The notes below the pieces were generated by a model, which saw only the letters and a list, made by a program, of their open reading frames with translations, ran no database searches and was not told the DNA's origin. Position numbers and translations under genes: made by a program. A stretch of DNA of 64,000 nucleotides from Candidatus Gastranaerophilales bacterium. GTDB taxonomy: Bacteria > Cyanobacteriota > Vampirovibrionia > Gastranaerophilales > CAJFVJ01. The first letter of the stretch is position 1. Every line of letters begins with the position of its first letter. The DNA is taken from assembly GCA_944323485.1 (NCBI GenBank), contig CALUSR010000001.1, positions 254,437 to 318,436 of the forward strand. The letters are read 5' to 3'. Shown piece after piece: positions 8,022 to 16,115 of this stretch.

Positions 8022-9091
8022 CAAAATTAATGGAAAAAACAAATCAGGACAGCGAATTTGCAAAACTGTTCGAAAACTATGACTACAACTTCAAAGTTGC
8101 TGATGTCGTAAAAGGAACTATCGTTAAAAAAGAAAATAACGGCTTCCTCGTAGATATCGGCGCTAAATCAGAAGGTTTGGTAACATTCAAAGAACTCTCA
8201 AACGTTCCGTTCAATGAACCTGAAGATATCGTAAAAATCGGCGATACAAGAGATTTTTACATTCTCAAAGAAGAAGATGAAAACAACCAGATTCTTCTTT
8301 CACTCAAAAGAGTTGCTCTTGCTCAAAACTGGGCTAAGATGGAACAAATCAAAAAGAACGATGAATGCGTCACTGCAAAAATCGTATCACTTGTTAAAGG
8401 CGGCGTAGTAGTAGAAGTTATGGATCTCAGAGGTTTCATTCCTTCAAGCCAGCTTAGAACAGGTATTCCTTATGACGGTTTGATTGATCAGGAAATCGAA
8501 GTAAAAATCCTAGAAACAGATGCCAAGAAAAATAAACTTATCCTGAGCCAAAGACAAGCACTTGCAGAACAAAGAGAACAAATTGTCGGCAATATTATCG
8601 ACCAGCTTGAAATTGATCAGGTTGTTACCGGTGAAGTAGTCAGAATAGCTGACTTCGGTGCATTCATAGACATCAACGGCGTAGATGGTCTGCTTCCTAT
8701 CTCAGAAATTTCATGGCAGCGCATCAAACACCCGTCAGATGTTCTGCAACTCGGACAAAAAATTGATGTCAAAATCCTCAAGATTGATAACGAACTCAAA
8801 AGAATCAGCTTGAGCTTGAAACGTATGGGTGAAAATCCTTGGGATAAAGTTGAAGGAAAATTCGAAGAAGGTCAGGTTATTAAAGGAACCGTAAATAAAA
8901 TCACTTCATTCGGCGCATTCATCAATATATTCCCTGGTGTAGAAGCACTTCTTCCGGCAGCTGAAATGTCAGAAGAACAAATCAACCCATTCGATATTCT
9001 TTCAGTAGGTGATGAAATTGATGTATTAATCAAAAAATTCACTCCTCAAGAACATAGAATCGGCTTGAGCATCAAAGATATCAAAAAATAA
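8018..9091 (+). CDS. rpsA: 30S ribosomal protein S1 (four S1 domains)
   Basis: Four S1 RNA-binding domains are visible at about residues 28-97, 112-178, 199-268 and 285-355, with typical segments such as VVRIADFGAFIDINGVDGLL and NKITSFGAFINIFPGVEALL. At 357 residues it matches the shorter S1 of Gram-positive and cyanobacterial type, not the six-domain E. coli form. S1 binds mRNA at the 30S subunit and aids initiation. Its ATG overlaps the ispH stop, so the two are translationally coupled. IspH-S1 pairing, even as fusions, is known in Clostridia. A strong terminator follows at 9108. Confidence 0.92.
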   Translation: MTKLMEKTNQDSEFAKLFENYDYNFKVADVVKGTIVKKENNGFLVDIGAKSEGLVTFKELSNVPFNEPEDIVKIGDTRDFYILKEEDENNQILLSLKRVALAQNWAKMEQIKKNDECVTAKIVSLVKGGVVVEVMDLRGFIPSSQLRTGIPYDGLIDQEIEVKILETDAKKNKLILSQRQALAEQREQIVGNIIDQLEIDQVVTGEVVRIADFGAFIDINGVDGLLPISEISWQRIKHPSDVLQLGQKIDVKILKIDNELKRISLSLKRMGENPWDKVEGKFEEGQVIKGTVNKITSFGAFINIFPGVEALLPAAEMSEEQINPFDILSVGDEIDVLIKKFTPQEHRIGLSIKDIKK

Positions 9092-9107
9092 TTAAAATGA
9101 AAAACAC

Positions 9108-9142
9108 AAAAAAGCGGCCGGATAAAATCCGACCGCTTTTTT
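9108..9142. terminator. Bidirectional terminator between rpsA and trxA
   Basis: AAAAAGCGG-c-CGGAT, a three-base loop, then ATCCG-a-CCGCTTTTT form a long stem with one C/A mismatch. A run on the left and T run on the right let it serve both convergent genes. Confidence 0.88.
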
Positions 9143-9154
9143 AATAATAAAAAA

Positions 9155-9481
9155 TTAAAGATGTTTCTCAATATTCGATACAATAGCCGACTTCTGCATC
9201 AAACCGACCAAACGTTCAACAGCTTCACCGTTTTTAAAAATTAAAATACTGGGTATACCGCTGATGCTGTACTCTTGAGCAAGTTTAAGATTATTATCTA
9301 TGTTAACTTTTGTTATTTTCACTTTGCCTTCAAATTCATCCGCTATCTCATCAACAATAGGACTGATTTTGCGGCATGGCCCGCACCAAGGAGCCCAAAA
9401 ATCCACCAAAACAACCGATTCCGAAGCATTCTTCACTTCTTCATCAAAATTCATATCCGTTATCTCTACTGCTCTTGACAT
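9155..9481 (-). CDS. trxA: Thioredoxin
   Basis: This is a 108-residue classical thioredoxin, a cytoplasmic disulfide reductase fed by thioredoxin reductase. The active site WCGPC is at residues 32-36, in the normal VLVDFWAPWCGPC context. The cis-proline motif SISGIPSILIFKNGE and the conserved VNIDNN strand are present. AGGAGA lies about ten bases before the ATG. The gene stands alone, convergent with rpsA and divergent from the lptF/G-type gene. Confidence 0.95.
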   Translation of the reverse strand: MSRAVEITDMNFDEEVKNASESVVLVDFWAPWCGPCRKISPIVDEIADEFEGKVKITKVNIDNNLKLAQEYSISGIPSILIFKNGEAVERLVGLMQKSAIVSNIEKHL

Positions 9482-9561
9482 AAATAATCAATCTCCTGTG
9501 TGTACAAAATTCTTTTTTGATTTTATCATATAAACATAAGAAATGAAATAAAGGAACATAT

Positions 9562-10671
9562 ATGAAAGCTGTAAAAACACTGGATAAATATATCTCAAAA
9601 CAACTCCTCGAAGTGTTTTTGATGGGTATCGTGATTTTTACATCAATCGTATTTGCTTCTGATACTTTCACTTCTTTAATCAAACAAATTTCAATGTATG
9701 GAATACCTTTCAATATTGCAATACTCATCGTTGTTTTGAAATTGCCCTCCATTCTTGTTCTTTCTATCCCGATGGGGGTATTATTTTCGATAGTTATGAC
9801 AATTAACAAACTGAGCCTTAACTCGGAAATTACAGTCATGCGCTCATGTGCTATAGGACTATCAAGAATAGCAAAACCTGCATTCGCTTTTGCTATCTCA
9901 GGCATGTTTGTCTGCTTTTTCATAAACGAATTTATCGCGCCATTTGCAAACGCACAGGCAAAAAAACTTACAATCTGGGCTATACAACAACAAAATGTGC
10001 CTGATGGCAAAGTGAATTTTACTATAAAACAAACAGGTGAGCATAATGTTCTAAAAAAACTGCTCTATGTTGAAAAAAGCGAAAAAAAATCCCTGAATAA
10101 CCTGACAGTACTGGATGTGTCAAAGAAAAATACCATACAAATAGTGCAAGCAAACAAAGGTTCTGCAAACGCAGAAGCCTGGGAGTTCAAAAACGGAGTT
10201 ATCTACACAATCAATGACACAGGGAAAAAAATCCTGAACTCAACCGTATTTGATAACCTTACCCTGTATAACACTACCTCGGGGCTTAAAGACAAACTAT
10301 TGAAAGAATCAGCGGAAGAAATGAGCTTCTTCCAGCTCTTGAGATACATAAAAAAACACCCGAATCTTGAAAAACAATATTTGAATGAACTAAAAGTAAG
10401 CCTCTATGACAAACTGGCACTGCCAACCATGTCTGTTGTCTTTGCACTGCTCGGGGTACCGCTTGCAATGACACCTCCGAGAGCACGTTTTAACAGAGGT
10501 TTCCTCTTCAGCATACTGCTGATATTTTTGTATTATCTCGTTCGTGCACTCTGCCTCTCTCTTGGGGAAACAGGCACGCTGCCGGCAATTATTGCCGCCT
10601 GGCTTCCAAATATTGTCCTGTTCAGCGCAGGCGCCTATATGTACCATAAAAAAGCATTTAAAATTTCTTAG
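9562..10671 (+). CDS. LptF/LptG family LPS export permease
   Basis: This YjgP/YjgQ family inner-membrane protein, with LptB2, drives lipopolysaccharide from the inner membrane to the LptC/A/D bridge. Hydrophobic helices occupy about residues 12-115, then a periplasmic beta-jellyroll region (about 120-265), then three helices at the C terminus (VVFALLGVPLAMTPPRARF onward). RGFLFSILLIFLYYL is the typical C-terminal core. Length (369) is normal. The start has AAAGGAA eight bases upstream. LptF and LptG cannot be told apart by eye and no second copy lies in the window. Its presence supports an outer membrane with LPS. It overlaps the convergent rseP by 14 bases. Confidence 0.9.
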   Translation: MKAVKTLDKYISKQLLEVFLMGIVIFTSIVFASDTFTSLIKQISMYGIPFNIAILIVVLKLPSILVLSIPMGVLFSIVMTINKLSLNSEITVMRSCAIGLSRIAKPAFAFAISGMFVCFFINEFIAPFANAQAKKLTIWAIQQQNVPDGKVNFTIKQTGEHNVLKKLLYVEKSEKKSLNNLTVLDVSKKNTIQIVQANKGSANAEAWEFKNGVIYTINDTGKKILNSTVFDNLTLYNTTSGLKDKLLKESAEEMSFFQLLRYIKKHPNLEKQYLNELKVSLYDKLALPTMSVVFALLGVPLAMTPPRARFNRGFLFSILLIFLYYLVRALCLSLGETGTLPAIIAAWLPNIVLFSAGAYMYHKKAFKIS

Positions 10672-12025
10672 TCACAAGCGCAAATATATCATTGCATATG
10701 ACAAATACCATAAGCAGTATCAGAAAGCTGAATCCATAGCGGACAAATGTTTCCTGCATATCAGTGCTAAATCTCTTGCCGAAAATTTTCTCAATTGCCA
10801 GAAACAAAATATGACCGCCGTCTAAAGCAGGAATAGGAAGTAAATTCAGTATAGCAAGGTTCATACTGATAATCGCCGTCAGCAGAAAACCTTTCCAAAT
10901 TCCCTGATACTGTATCACATCACCGCCGACTTTAGCAATTGCAATAATCCCATGCAGCTCGCCCATCGGAATCTTGCCTGTGAATAACTTTACAAGGCCG
11001 TCAATCATCATTGTTGTATTTATCCACAAATAAGTCCAAGAATTCTTAACAGCACTTAAAAGCCCTGTTGTCTTCTGGCTTATCTCTTCAAAAGACAGCT
11101 TTATTCCTATCACACCTTTCTCATTCGGGATAACATTCTCAAAGCTGACCTCCTTGCCATCACGCAAAACAACAATTGTCAGCGGATGCTCCGTATCAGA
11201 TATTGCCATTGCTAAATCATCAAGAGTAATATCCTGCTCAGCCTTAAATTTCGAAGAATTTTTTGTCTTATCTCTCAAAGATTTCTGTAAATCATTCAGC
11301 TCAATAATCTTCTTATTTTCATAATCTTCCCCCGGATTGATTTTCTTCAAAATAGGTTCAATCATAGGGTTCTCAGGAGTTCTCTCAGGCAAAATAACCT
11401 CGGTACCTGCAGATATATCTTCGCCCAAAGACGGATTGAGCTCTCTTATACGTGCAGCAACTGCTTCAACCTTTTCCTCATAAACTTTTGAATTATACGT
11501 GGCGTTCTCGTTCAAAAGAGCCAAAAATACGGCAGGATTGTTTATCTCAGCCTTATCAAGCTTGATAATTTTATCCTTAGCGGCAAACCCTGCCTCTTGA
11601 GCAACTGTAGTACTCTTCGGATATAAATCATCAACATAAACATTGTACTTCCCGACAGGCAAACCTCCAGACCCTAAAGCAACAATCAACACAAGTACAT
11701 AAGCAAGAACGGCATTTGCAAATACCCCTGCCGATACAATCAAAAAACGCTGCCATATTGGCCTGTTCATAATCCTGTTCTCATCATCCTCAGGCAGAGG
11801 AGAATCAGGGTCATCATCAGCAAATGATACATACCCACCGAGCAAAAAAGCATGAACACAAACAACTGTATCACCCCACTTCTTCTCATAAAGAGTAGGT
11901 CCAAACGGCAAACCGAAGCCGAATTTCTCAGGTTTCAACCCGACAGCACGCGCAACAAGAAAATGCCCGAGCTCATGGACAAGTATCAAAACACTTATTA
12001 ATAAAATCATTATGATTAACGACAT
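10658..12025 (-). CDS. rseP: RseP-type site-2 intramembrane metalloprotease (M50) with PDZ domain
   Basis: Site-2 proteases cut membrane-bound substrates such as anti-sigma factors or leftover signal peptides. The zinc motif HELGH (residues 17-21) sits in the first transmembrane helix, and the third ligand lies in NLLPIPALDGGHILF near the C terminus. A transmembrane helix follows at about 108-128. The soluble middle (about 135-330) is PDZ-like but larger than usual, with a charged insertion around residues 175-270. ATG at 12025 is preferred over the TTG at 12052 because GAGGG lies seven bases before it. The stop end overlaps the convergent lptF/G gene. Confidence 0.9.
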   Translation of the reverse strand: MSLIIMILLISVLILVHELGHFLVARAVGLKPEKFGFGLPFGPTLYEKKWGDTVVCVHAFLLGGYVSFADDDPDSPLPEDDENRIMNRPIWQRFLIVSAGVFANAVLAYVLVLIVALGSGGLPVGKYNVYVDDLYPKSTTVAQEAGFAAKDKIIKLDKAEINNPAVFLALLNENATYNSKVYEEKVEAVAARIRELNPSLGEDISAGTEVILPERTPENPMIEPILKKINPGEDYENKKIIELNDLQKSLRDKTKNSSKFKAEQDITLDDLAMAISDTEHPLTIVVLRDGKEVSFENVIPNEKGVIGIKLSFEEISQKTTGLLSAVKNSWTYLWINTTMMIDGLVKLFTGKIPMGELHGIIAIAKVGGDVIQYQGIWKGFLLTAIISMNLAILNLLPIPALDGGHILFLAIEKIFGKRFSTDMQETFVRYGFSFLILLMVFVICNDIFALVTKKF

Positions 12026-12109
12026 CAAAATTCCCTCTGTATTTTTCCTCAATATAATAATACCCCAAACACGGTAGAAAATAATCTCGAAATCAGATAA
12101 AATAGAATA

Positions 12110-12793
12110 ATGCTAAAAATCTTATCACAACTGCTTGACTGGCTTTTTCCAAGGAGATGTTACTGCTGCAGAAAAACATCCCAAACATCAATATGCAAAA
12201 ACTGCCTTTCCTCAATAAAAATTCTCGAACCAATACCGATTAAAATAATAAATAATACCAAAATCTATTCATCAACAGTCTACGGAGGAATAACAAAAAA
12301 ACTAATCCGTGCGATTAAATACCACCAAAAACAAGAGTTTGACACGGAACTCGCAGCTCTTATGTTCAAATTCTGGCAAACACTCAACGAAAAAGAACTC
12401 TCTTATGAAATAATCCCGACTCCGACTTTCGCCTCCCGCCTCAAACAAAGAAAGTATGACCACATCAAACTCATCTGCAATAAATTTGCCCAAATGACAA
12501 ACTCAAAAGTCAACACAGAATTGTTGAAGAGAACCAAAGACACAAAACCTCAATATAAACTTACCCTCAAACAACGTGAAGAAAATCTCAAAAACGCCTT
12601 CTCCTGCGATAAAGCAGCCTACAAAGGCGGGCATATTCTTCTTGTGGATGATATATGCACAACAGGCGCAACTCTCTCTGAGATGATTAGAACCCTGCAT
12701 TCTTCAGGCATAACGGATATCACTGCCCTGTGCTGCTCCTGCAATGAGTCATACATAACCGCTACATCATATCATTCTTCATCGTCATTCTGA
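12110..12793 (+). CDS. ComF/GntX family phosphoribosyltransferase-like protein
   Basis: The N terminus has a zinc-ribbon-like cluster (CYCC and CKNC, residues about 17-33). The C-terminal half is a type I phosphoribosyltransferase fold with the PRPP loop ILLVDDICTTGAT at about residues 180-192. RTKDTKPQYKLTLKQREENL is the usual ComF linker. ComF acts in DNA uptake in naturally competent bacteria; in others the role is unclear. The last 15 residues (serine-rich, ending SSSSF) are not typical of the family and lie over a TCATTCTGA-type repeat fragment. No clear Shine-Dalgarno precedes the ATG, and an AT-rich -10-like sequence lies just upstream. Confidence 0.85.
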   Translation: MLKILSQLLDWLFPRRCYCCRKTSQTSICKNCLSSIKILEPIPIKIINNTKIYSSTVYGGITKKLIRAIKYHQKQEFDTELAALMFKFWQTLNEKELSYEIIPTPTFASRLKQRKYDHIKLICNKFAQMTNSKVNTELLKRTKDTKPQYKLTLKQREENLKNAFSCDKAAYKGGHILLVDDICTTGATLSEMIRTLHSSGITDITALCCSCNESYITATSYHSSSSF

Positions 12794-12819
12794 ACATAGC
12801 GTGCCTTTCAGCTCAATTC

Positions 12820-13050
12820 TTATTCATCAGGGGTGTATACAAGCAAATCATTTGGAGTACACTCAAGTGCGTTACATAGTTTATTCAATGTTTCAAATTC
12901 TATTCTTGTAATTTTTTCATGATAAAGACCAAAAACAGTTCCATATCCGACACCGCTAATTCTAGACAGTTCTGTCATTCTTATTTTTCTTATTGCTAAC
13001 AATACTCTTAAATTATTTTTTATCATGTTTAGTATTGTAATATTTTTCAT
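12820..13050 (-). CDS. Small XRE/Cro-type HTH regulator
   Basis: This 76-residue protein is almost entirely one Cro/C1-type helix-turn-helix domain: IRKIRMTELSRISGVGYGTVF forms the HTH and TLNKLCNALECTPNDLLVYTP is the classic closing segment of the fold. It is probably a homodimeric repressor that controls itself or the divergent small gene at 13144, as they share a 93-base AT-rich promoter region. No toxin partner is recognised next to it. An internal ATG a few codons in could also be the start. Confidence 0.8.
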   Translation of the reverse strand: MKNITILNMIKNNLRVLLAIRKIRMTELSRISGVGYGTVFGLYHEKITRIEFETLNKLCNALECTPNDLLVYTPDE

Positions 13051-13143
13051 AAATATCTGTTGATTTTATATGCGTAAAATAATAAAATATAGTTTTATAA
13101 ATATATTTTTTTTAACATTCTTAACATAAGGAGAGCAAAACTC

Positions 13144-13362
13144 ATGACAAAAAAAGAAAAACGGCAGCTCAAAAAAGAACTCTACGCCATCATGCACAAA
13201 TGGTCACTCAACAACTCTCTTTCAAAAATCCTCACCCACCACATCCTCTTAGGCGGCGACCTCGACAAACGCTGCATCTCTGAACTGGCTATCGTCCTCC
13301 AGGAGAGAATGGAAGATATGAAAAAGAACATCATAAAAACTCACCTGATTATGAAGCTCTAA
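13144..13362 (+). CDS. Small basic protein of unknown function
   Basis: I do not recognise this 72-residue protein. It is basic at the N terminus (MTKKEKRQLKKEL), predicted all-helical, and has no signal peptide or membrane segment. A strong AAGGAGA ribosome-binding site lies about nine bases before the ATG, which supports a real gene. It is divergent from the XRE regulator and 67 bases upstream of tsaD, possibly in the same transcript. Confidence 0.6.
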   Translation: MTKKEKRQLKKELYAIMHKWSLNNSLSKILTHHILLGGDLDKRCISELAIVLQERMEDMKKNIIKTHLIMKL

Positions 13363-13429
13363 CCCCAAAATCTTTGCAAAGTTTTCTTGAGCATTCTAAA
13401 CTAAAAAGAAAACAAAACGGGTAAGAAAA

Positions 13430-14386
13430 ATGCAAAAAGACACTTACATATTCGCTCTTGAATCAAGCTGTGATGAAACAGCAGCAGCAGTTGTCAAAAA
13501 CGGAAGAGAAGTCATCTCAAACGTCGTCGCAACACAAATCGAAATTCACCGTCAATACGGAGGCGTAGTTCCCGAGGTAGCTGCAAGAAAGCACCTCGAA
13601 TCAATCAACCTCGTTGTTGACGAAGCCATCTCACAGGCAAACATGAAATTTGAAGATATGGATGCAATCGCTGCAACAGAAAAACCTGGGCTGGTAGGCT
13701 GCCTGCTTGTCGGAGTGAACGCAGCAAAAACCCTCAGCCTTGTCTACAACAAGCCCTTCATACCCGTAAATCACCTGAAAGCGCACGTATGCGCAAACTA
13801 CATAGATACAGACCTAAAACCTCCGTTTCTATGCCTTCTCGTAAGCGGAGGACATACCCAGCTGATTAAAGTCAGCGACTATGGCCAAGAAGAAATTATC
13901 GGCGAAACAATGGATGACTCGGTCGGTGAAGCCTATGATAAAGTTGCAAGACTGATGGGATTGCCGTACCCAGGCGGAATAGAAGTCGATAAACTTGCAA
14001 AATCAGGCATCGGCGACAAACACCGCTTCAAACTTCCGAAAGCCCGTACATCAGGCGAATTTGATTTCAGCTTCAGCGGATTGAAAACAGCAATGCTAAG
14101 ACTCATTCAAGGACTTGAAAAAGAAGGAGAAGAACTTCCCGTTCATGACCTCTGCGCAAGCTTTCAGGAAACAGTGAGCGCTACACTGTTTGAAAAAGCG
14201 CTCTCAGCAGCAAAAGCTTATGACATAAAACAAATTGCTCTCGCTGGTGGTGTTGCTGCGAACTCGGAGATAAGACGAAAATTTTTTGACCTGGAAAATC
14301 AAGGGTTCAAAATTTATGCCCCGAAGATGAAATACTGCACCGATAACGCATCGATGGTAGGCGCAGCAGCTTATTTTCTACATTAA
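13430..14386 (+). CDS. tsaD: tRNA N6-threonylcarbamoyladenosine transferase
   Basis: TsaD (Gcp/YgjD) transfers threonylcarbamoyl to A37 of ANN-decoding tRNAs with TsaB and TsaE. The ASKHA-fold motifs are present: ALESSCDETAAAVV at the N terminus, the metal-binding NHLKAHVCAN (two histidines), CLLVSGGHTQLI, the DSVGEAYDKVAR motif and the C-terminal ALAGGVAANSEIR with YCTDNASMVG. Length (318) is slightly shorter than the usual 330-340. No strong Shine-Dalgarno precedes the ATG (GGGTAAG only). Confidence 0.95.
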   Translation: MQKDTYIFALESSCDETAAAVVKNGREVISNVVATQIEIHRQYGGVVPEVAARKHLESINLVVDEAISQANMKFEDMDAIAATEKPGLVGCLLVGVNAAKTLSLVYNKPFIPVNHLKAHVCANYIDTDLKPPFLCLLVSGGHTQLIKVSDYGQEEIIGETMDDSVGEAYDKVARLMGLPYPGGIEVDKLAKSGIGDKHRFKLPKARTSGEFDFSFSGLKTAMLRLIQGLEKEGEELPVHDLCASFQETVSATLFEKALSAAKAYDIKQIALAGGVAANSEIRRKFFDLENQGFKIYAPKMKYCTDNASMVGAAAYFLH

Positions 14387-14444
14387 AAGTTGTATTTTTA
14401 TTTACATTTTTTAACATTTCAAGGTTTATATTTGAGTTTAAATA

Positions 14445-14476
14445 TCCGGCAAAAGTCTTGCCGGACAAGGTTTTTT
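14445..14476 (+). terminator. Terminator-like hairpin after tsaD
   Basis: TCCGGCAA (14445-14452) pairs with TTGCCGGA (14458-14465) across a five-base loop, and a T6 run starts six bases later. The gap between stem and T run makes it weaker than the other terminators. Confidence 0.55.
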
Positions 14477-14482
14477 ATTAAC

Positions 14483-14494
14483 AGACCTAGGTCT
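14483..14494 (+). promoter_or_regulatory. 12-bp palindrome upstream of the hup promoter
   Basis: AGACCTAGGTCT is a perfect palindrome about 30 bases before the hup -35 box. It may be a protein-binding site; no known factor is assigned. Confidence 0.3.
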
Positions 14495-14525
14495 TGTGGA
14501 GAATTTTTTATCAAAATAAAAAAAC

Positions 14526-14553
14526 TTGTCATATCCGAAAATGTATATATAAT
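14526..14553 (+). promoter_or_regulatory. Sigma-70 type promoter of hup
   Basis: TTGTCA (14526-14531) and TATAAT (14548-14553) are 16 bases apart, close to consensus, as expected for an abundant nucleoid protein. Confidence 0.75.
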
Positions 14554-14586
14554 GGAACTTGTAAGATTTATAGGGAGTTAAACTCA

Positions 14587-14862
14587 ATGAACAAAGAAGA
14601 ATTAGTAAAAGAAGTAGCTAAAAAAGCTAAAGTTTCACAAAAACAAGCTGCTGATGTTTTGGCATCATTGTTGGAAACAGTAGAAAAAACAGTTTCTAAA
14701 GGTAAAAAAGTTACTTTAGTTGGCTTTGGTACTTTCGAAGCTCGCAAAAGAGCTGCTAGAAAAGGTCGTAACCCTCAAACTGGAAAAGAAATCAAAATCG
14801 CTGCTAAAACAGTTCCTGTTTTCTCAGCCGGTAAAAAATTCAAAGAGTTGGTTAACGCTTAA
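14587..14862 (+). CDS. hup: HU-family nucleoid DNA-binding protein
   Basis: This 91-residue protein has the whole HU fold: an N-terminal helical pair (NKEELVKEVAKKAKVSQKQA), then VTLVGFGTF, the basic arm RKGRNPQTGKEI and the closing VPVFSAGKKFKELV. HU bends and compacts DNA as a dimer. The longer in-frame start at 14494 is rejected because GGGAG sits nine bases before ATG 14587 and the promoter lies between. Codon use is A/T-rich with few rare codons, fitting high expression. Confidence 0.95.
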   Translation: MNKEELVKEVAKKAKVSQKQAADVLASLLETVEKTVSKGKKVTLVGFGTFEARKRAARKGRNPQTGKEIKIAAKTVPVFSAGKKFKELVNA

Positions 14863-14878
14863 TTCTTTTCAAACTTTG

Positions 14879-14916
14879 AAAGAAGCTTTTTCTTTAAAGA
14901 AAAAGCTTCTTTTGTT
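14879..14916 (+). terminator. Rho-independent terminator of hup
   Basis: A perfect 17-bp inverted repeat (14879-14895 and 14896-14912) with AAGAAGCTTTTTC / GAAAAAGCTTCTT arms is followed by T-rich sequence. In RNA a few central bases must form the loop. Confidence 0.85.
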
Positions 14917-14971
14917 TTATTTAATTATGATAAAATAATTTGTAAGTAGAATAATTATTAAGGAAAATACA

Positions 14972-15316
14972 ATGAACAAAGGTCGTCGCTGGTATGATAA
15001 TGATCCAACTTTGAAAGAAGCTCTTGAGCTGTTGAGCATCTCATCTGACAAAACCAAAAACCTTGCGGCTGATTTTATATTGGAGTTGCAGGAACAAGTT
15101 GCTCAGGATGTCATAGATCATATCTATGAAACAATGAAAAAATACGGTGATGGAAAAGGAAACCGCTGGTATGACAGCGACCCTGTTATGATGAAAGCCA
15201 TAGAACTCTTGAGGGTAGCACCACCGCATGTTCAAATGCCTGCAGCAAAAAAACTCCTTGAAGCTTTGTCAAAAAACGATTTTGACACCGTAGATTTAAA
15301 CACCATAGAAGATTAA
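14972..15316 (+). CDS. Small protein with two RWYDxDP repeats, function unknown
   Basis: The 114 residues hold two copies of one unit: GRRWYDNDPTLKEALELL (residues about 4-21) and GNRWYDSDPVMMKAIELL (about 63-80), each followed by a short helical segment (NLAADFILELQEQ and MPAAKKLLEALSK). All-helical, soluble and no signal peptide. AAGGAAAA lies before the ATG. It stands one base before folE2 and so is co-transcribed with folE2-pepP. I do not recognise the family; a small adaptor is possible but unproven. Confidence 0.7.
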   Translation: MNKGRRWYDNDPTLKEALELLSISSDKTKNLAADFILELQEQVAQDVIDHIYETMKKYGDGKGNRWYDSDPVMMKAIELLRVAPPHVQMPAAKKLLEALSKNDFDTVDLNTIED

Positions 15317-15317
15317 T

Positions 15318-16115
15318 ATGACAACAAAATTGAAAGATATACAGAATTCAGCTGACTTAAGAGGAATTGACATTCAAAAAGTCGGTGTGAAAGATGTTGA
15401 AATACCGCTGATTATTCAGAGGAAAAACGAGTCAAACCAGACTGTTTATGCAAAAGCCCGTATGAGCGTTTCTTTACCAAAGCACTACAAAGGAACCCAT
15501 ATGTCACGTTTTATGGAAGTGCTCAATGAATGGCGTGAAAAAAATCTGCTTGGTGTCGATATCGAAGGCTGTCTTAAAGATATTATGAACAGGCTCGATG
15601 CCAACAGTGCAGAGTTGGAATTTTCCTTTAAATATTTTCTCAACAAAACAGCTCCTATCAGCAAAAATATCTGTACTATGAGTTATGACTGCTCTTTTGA
15701 AGGTGAAATTGATAAAAACGGCAAATATACTTTTATCCTCGGTGCAAAAGTTCCAGTCACAACTCTTTGCCCTTGCAGCAAGGAAATTTCTGACTTCGGC
15801 GCACACAACCAGCGAGCAATCATAAAAATCAAAGTCAGTTATGACAACGACAAAATGATATGGCTCGAAGACTTAATCGCTCTTGCTGAGCAATGCTGTA
15901 GTGCTCAGGTTTATCCTCTGCTGAAAAGAGAAGACGAAAAATTCGTTACGGAACAAGCTTACCAAAATCCGAAATTTGTAGAAGATGTTCTTAGAGATGT
16001 AGTGACACGCCTCAGAAACCACCCTGATGTGAACTGGTTCAAAGTTGAATGTGAAGCATTTGAGAGTATACACAACCACAGTGCATGGGCCTTCCAGCAA
16101 GAAGGAGTTCTGTAA
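15318..16115 (+). CDS. folE2: GTP cyclohydrolase IB
   Basis: FolE2 converts GTP to 7,8-dihydroneopterin triphosphate, the first step of folate and queuosine-type pathways, with a metal site that works under zinc shortage. The family signature PVTTLCPCSKEISDFGAHNQ (residues about 147-166) holds the metal-binding cysteine, and the C-terminal VECEAFESIHNHSAW is conserved. Length 265 is normal. The stop overlaps the ATG of pepP (TAATG), so the genes are coupled. No Zur site was seen upstream. Confidence 0.93.
   Translation: MTTKLKDIQNSADLRGIDIQKVGVKDVEIPLIIQRKNESNQTVYAKARMSVSLPKHYKGTHMSRFMEVLNEWREKNLLGVDIEGCLKDIMNRLDANSAELEFSFKYFLNKTAPISKNICTMSYDCSFEGEIDKNGKYTFILGAKVPVTTLCPCSKEISDFGAHNQRAIIKIKVSYDNDKMIWLEDLIALAEQCCSAQVYPLLKREDEKFVTEQAYQNPKFVEDVLRDVVTRLRNHPDVNWFKVECEAFESIHNHSAWAFQQEGVL

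Noticed and set aside
9444-10010. 188-codon minus-strand frame overlapping trxA start and lptF/G
   Set aside because: It overlaps two well-supported genes and their promoters and has no family motif.
14494-14586. 31-codon N-terminal extension of HU
   Set aside because: The promoter and GGGAG ribosome-binding site for ATG 14587 lie inside it, and HU proteins start at MNK.
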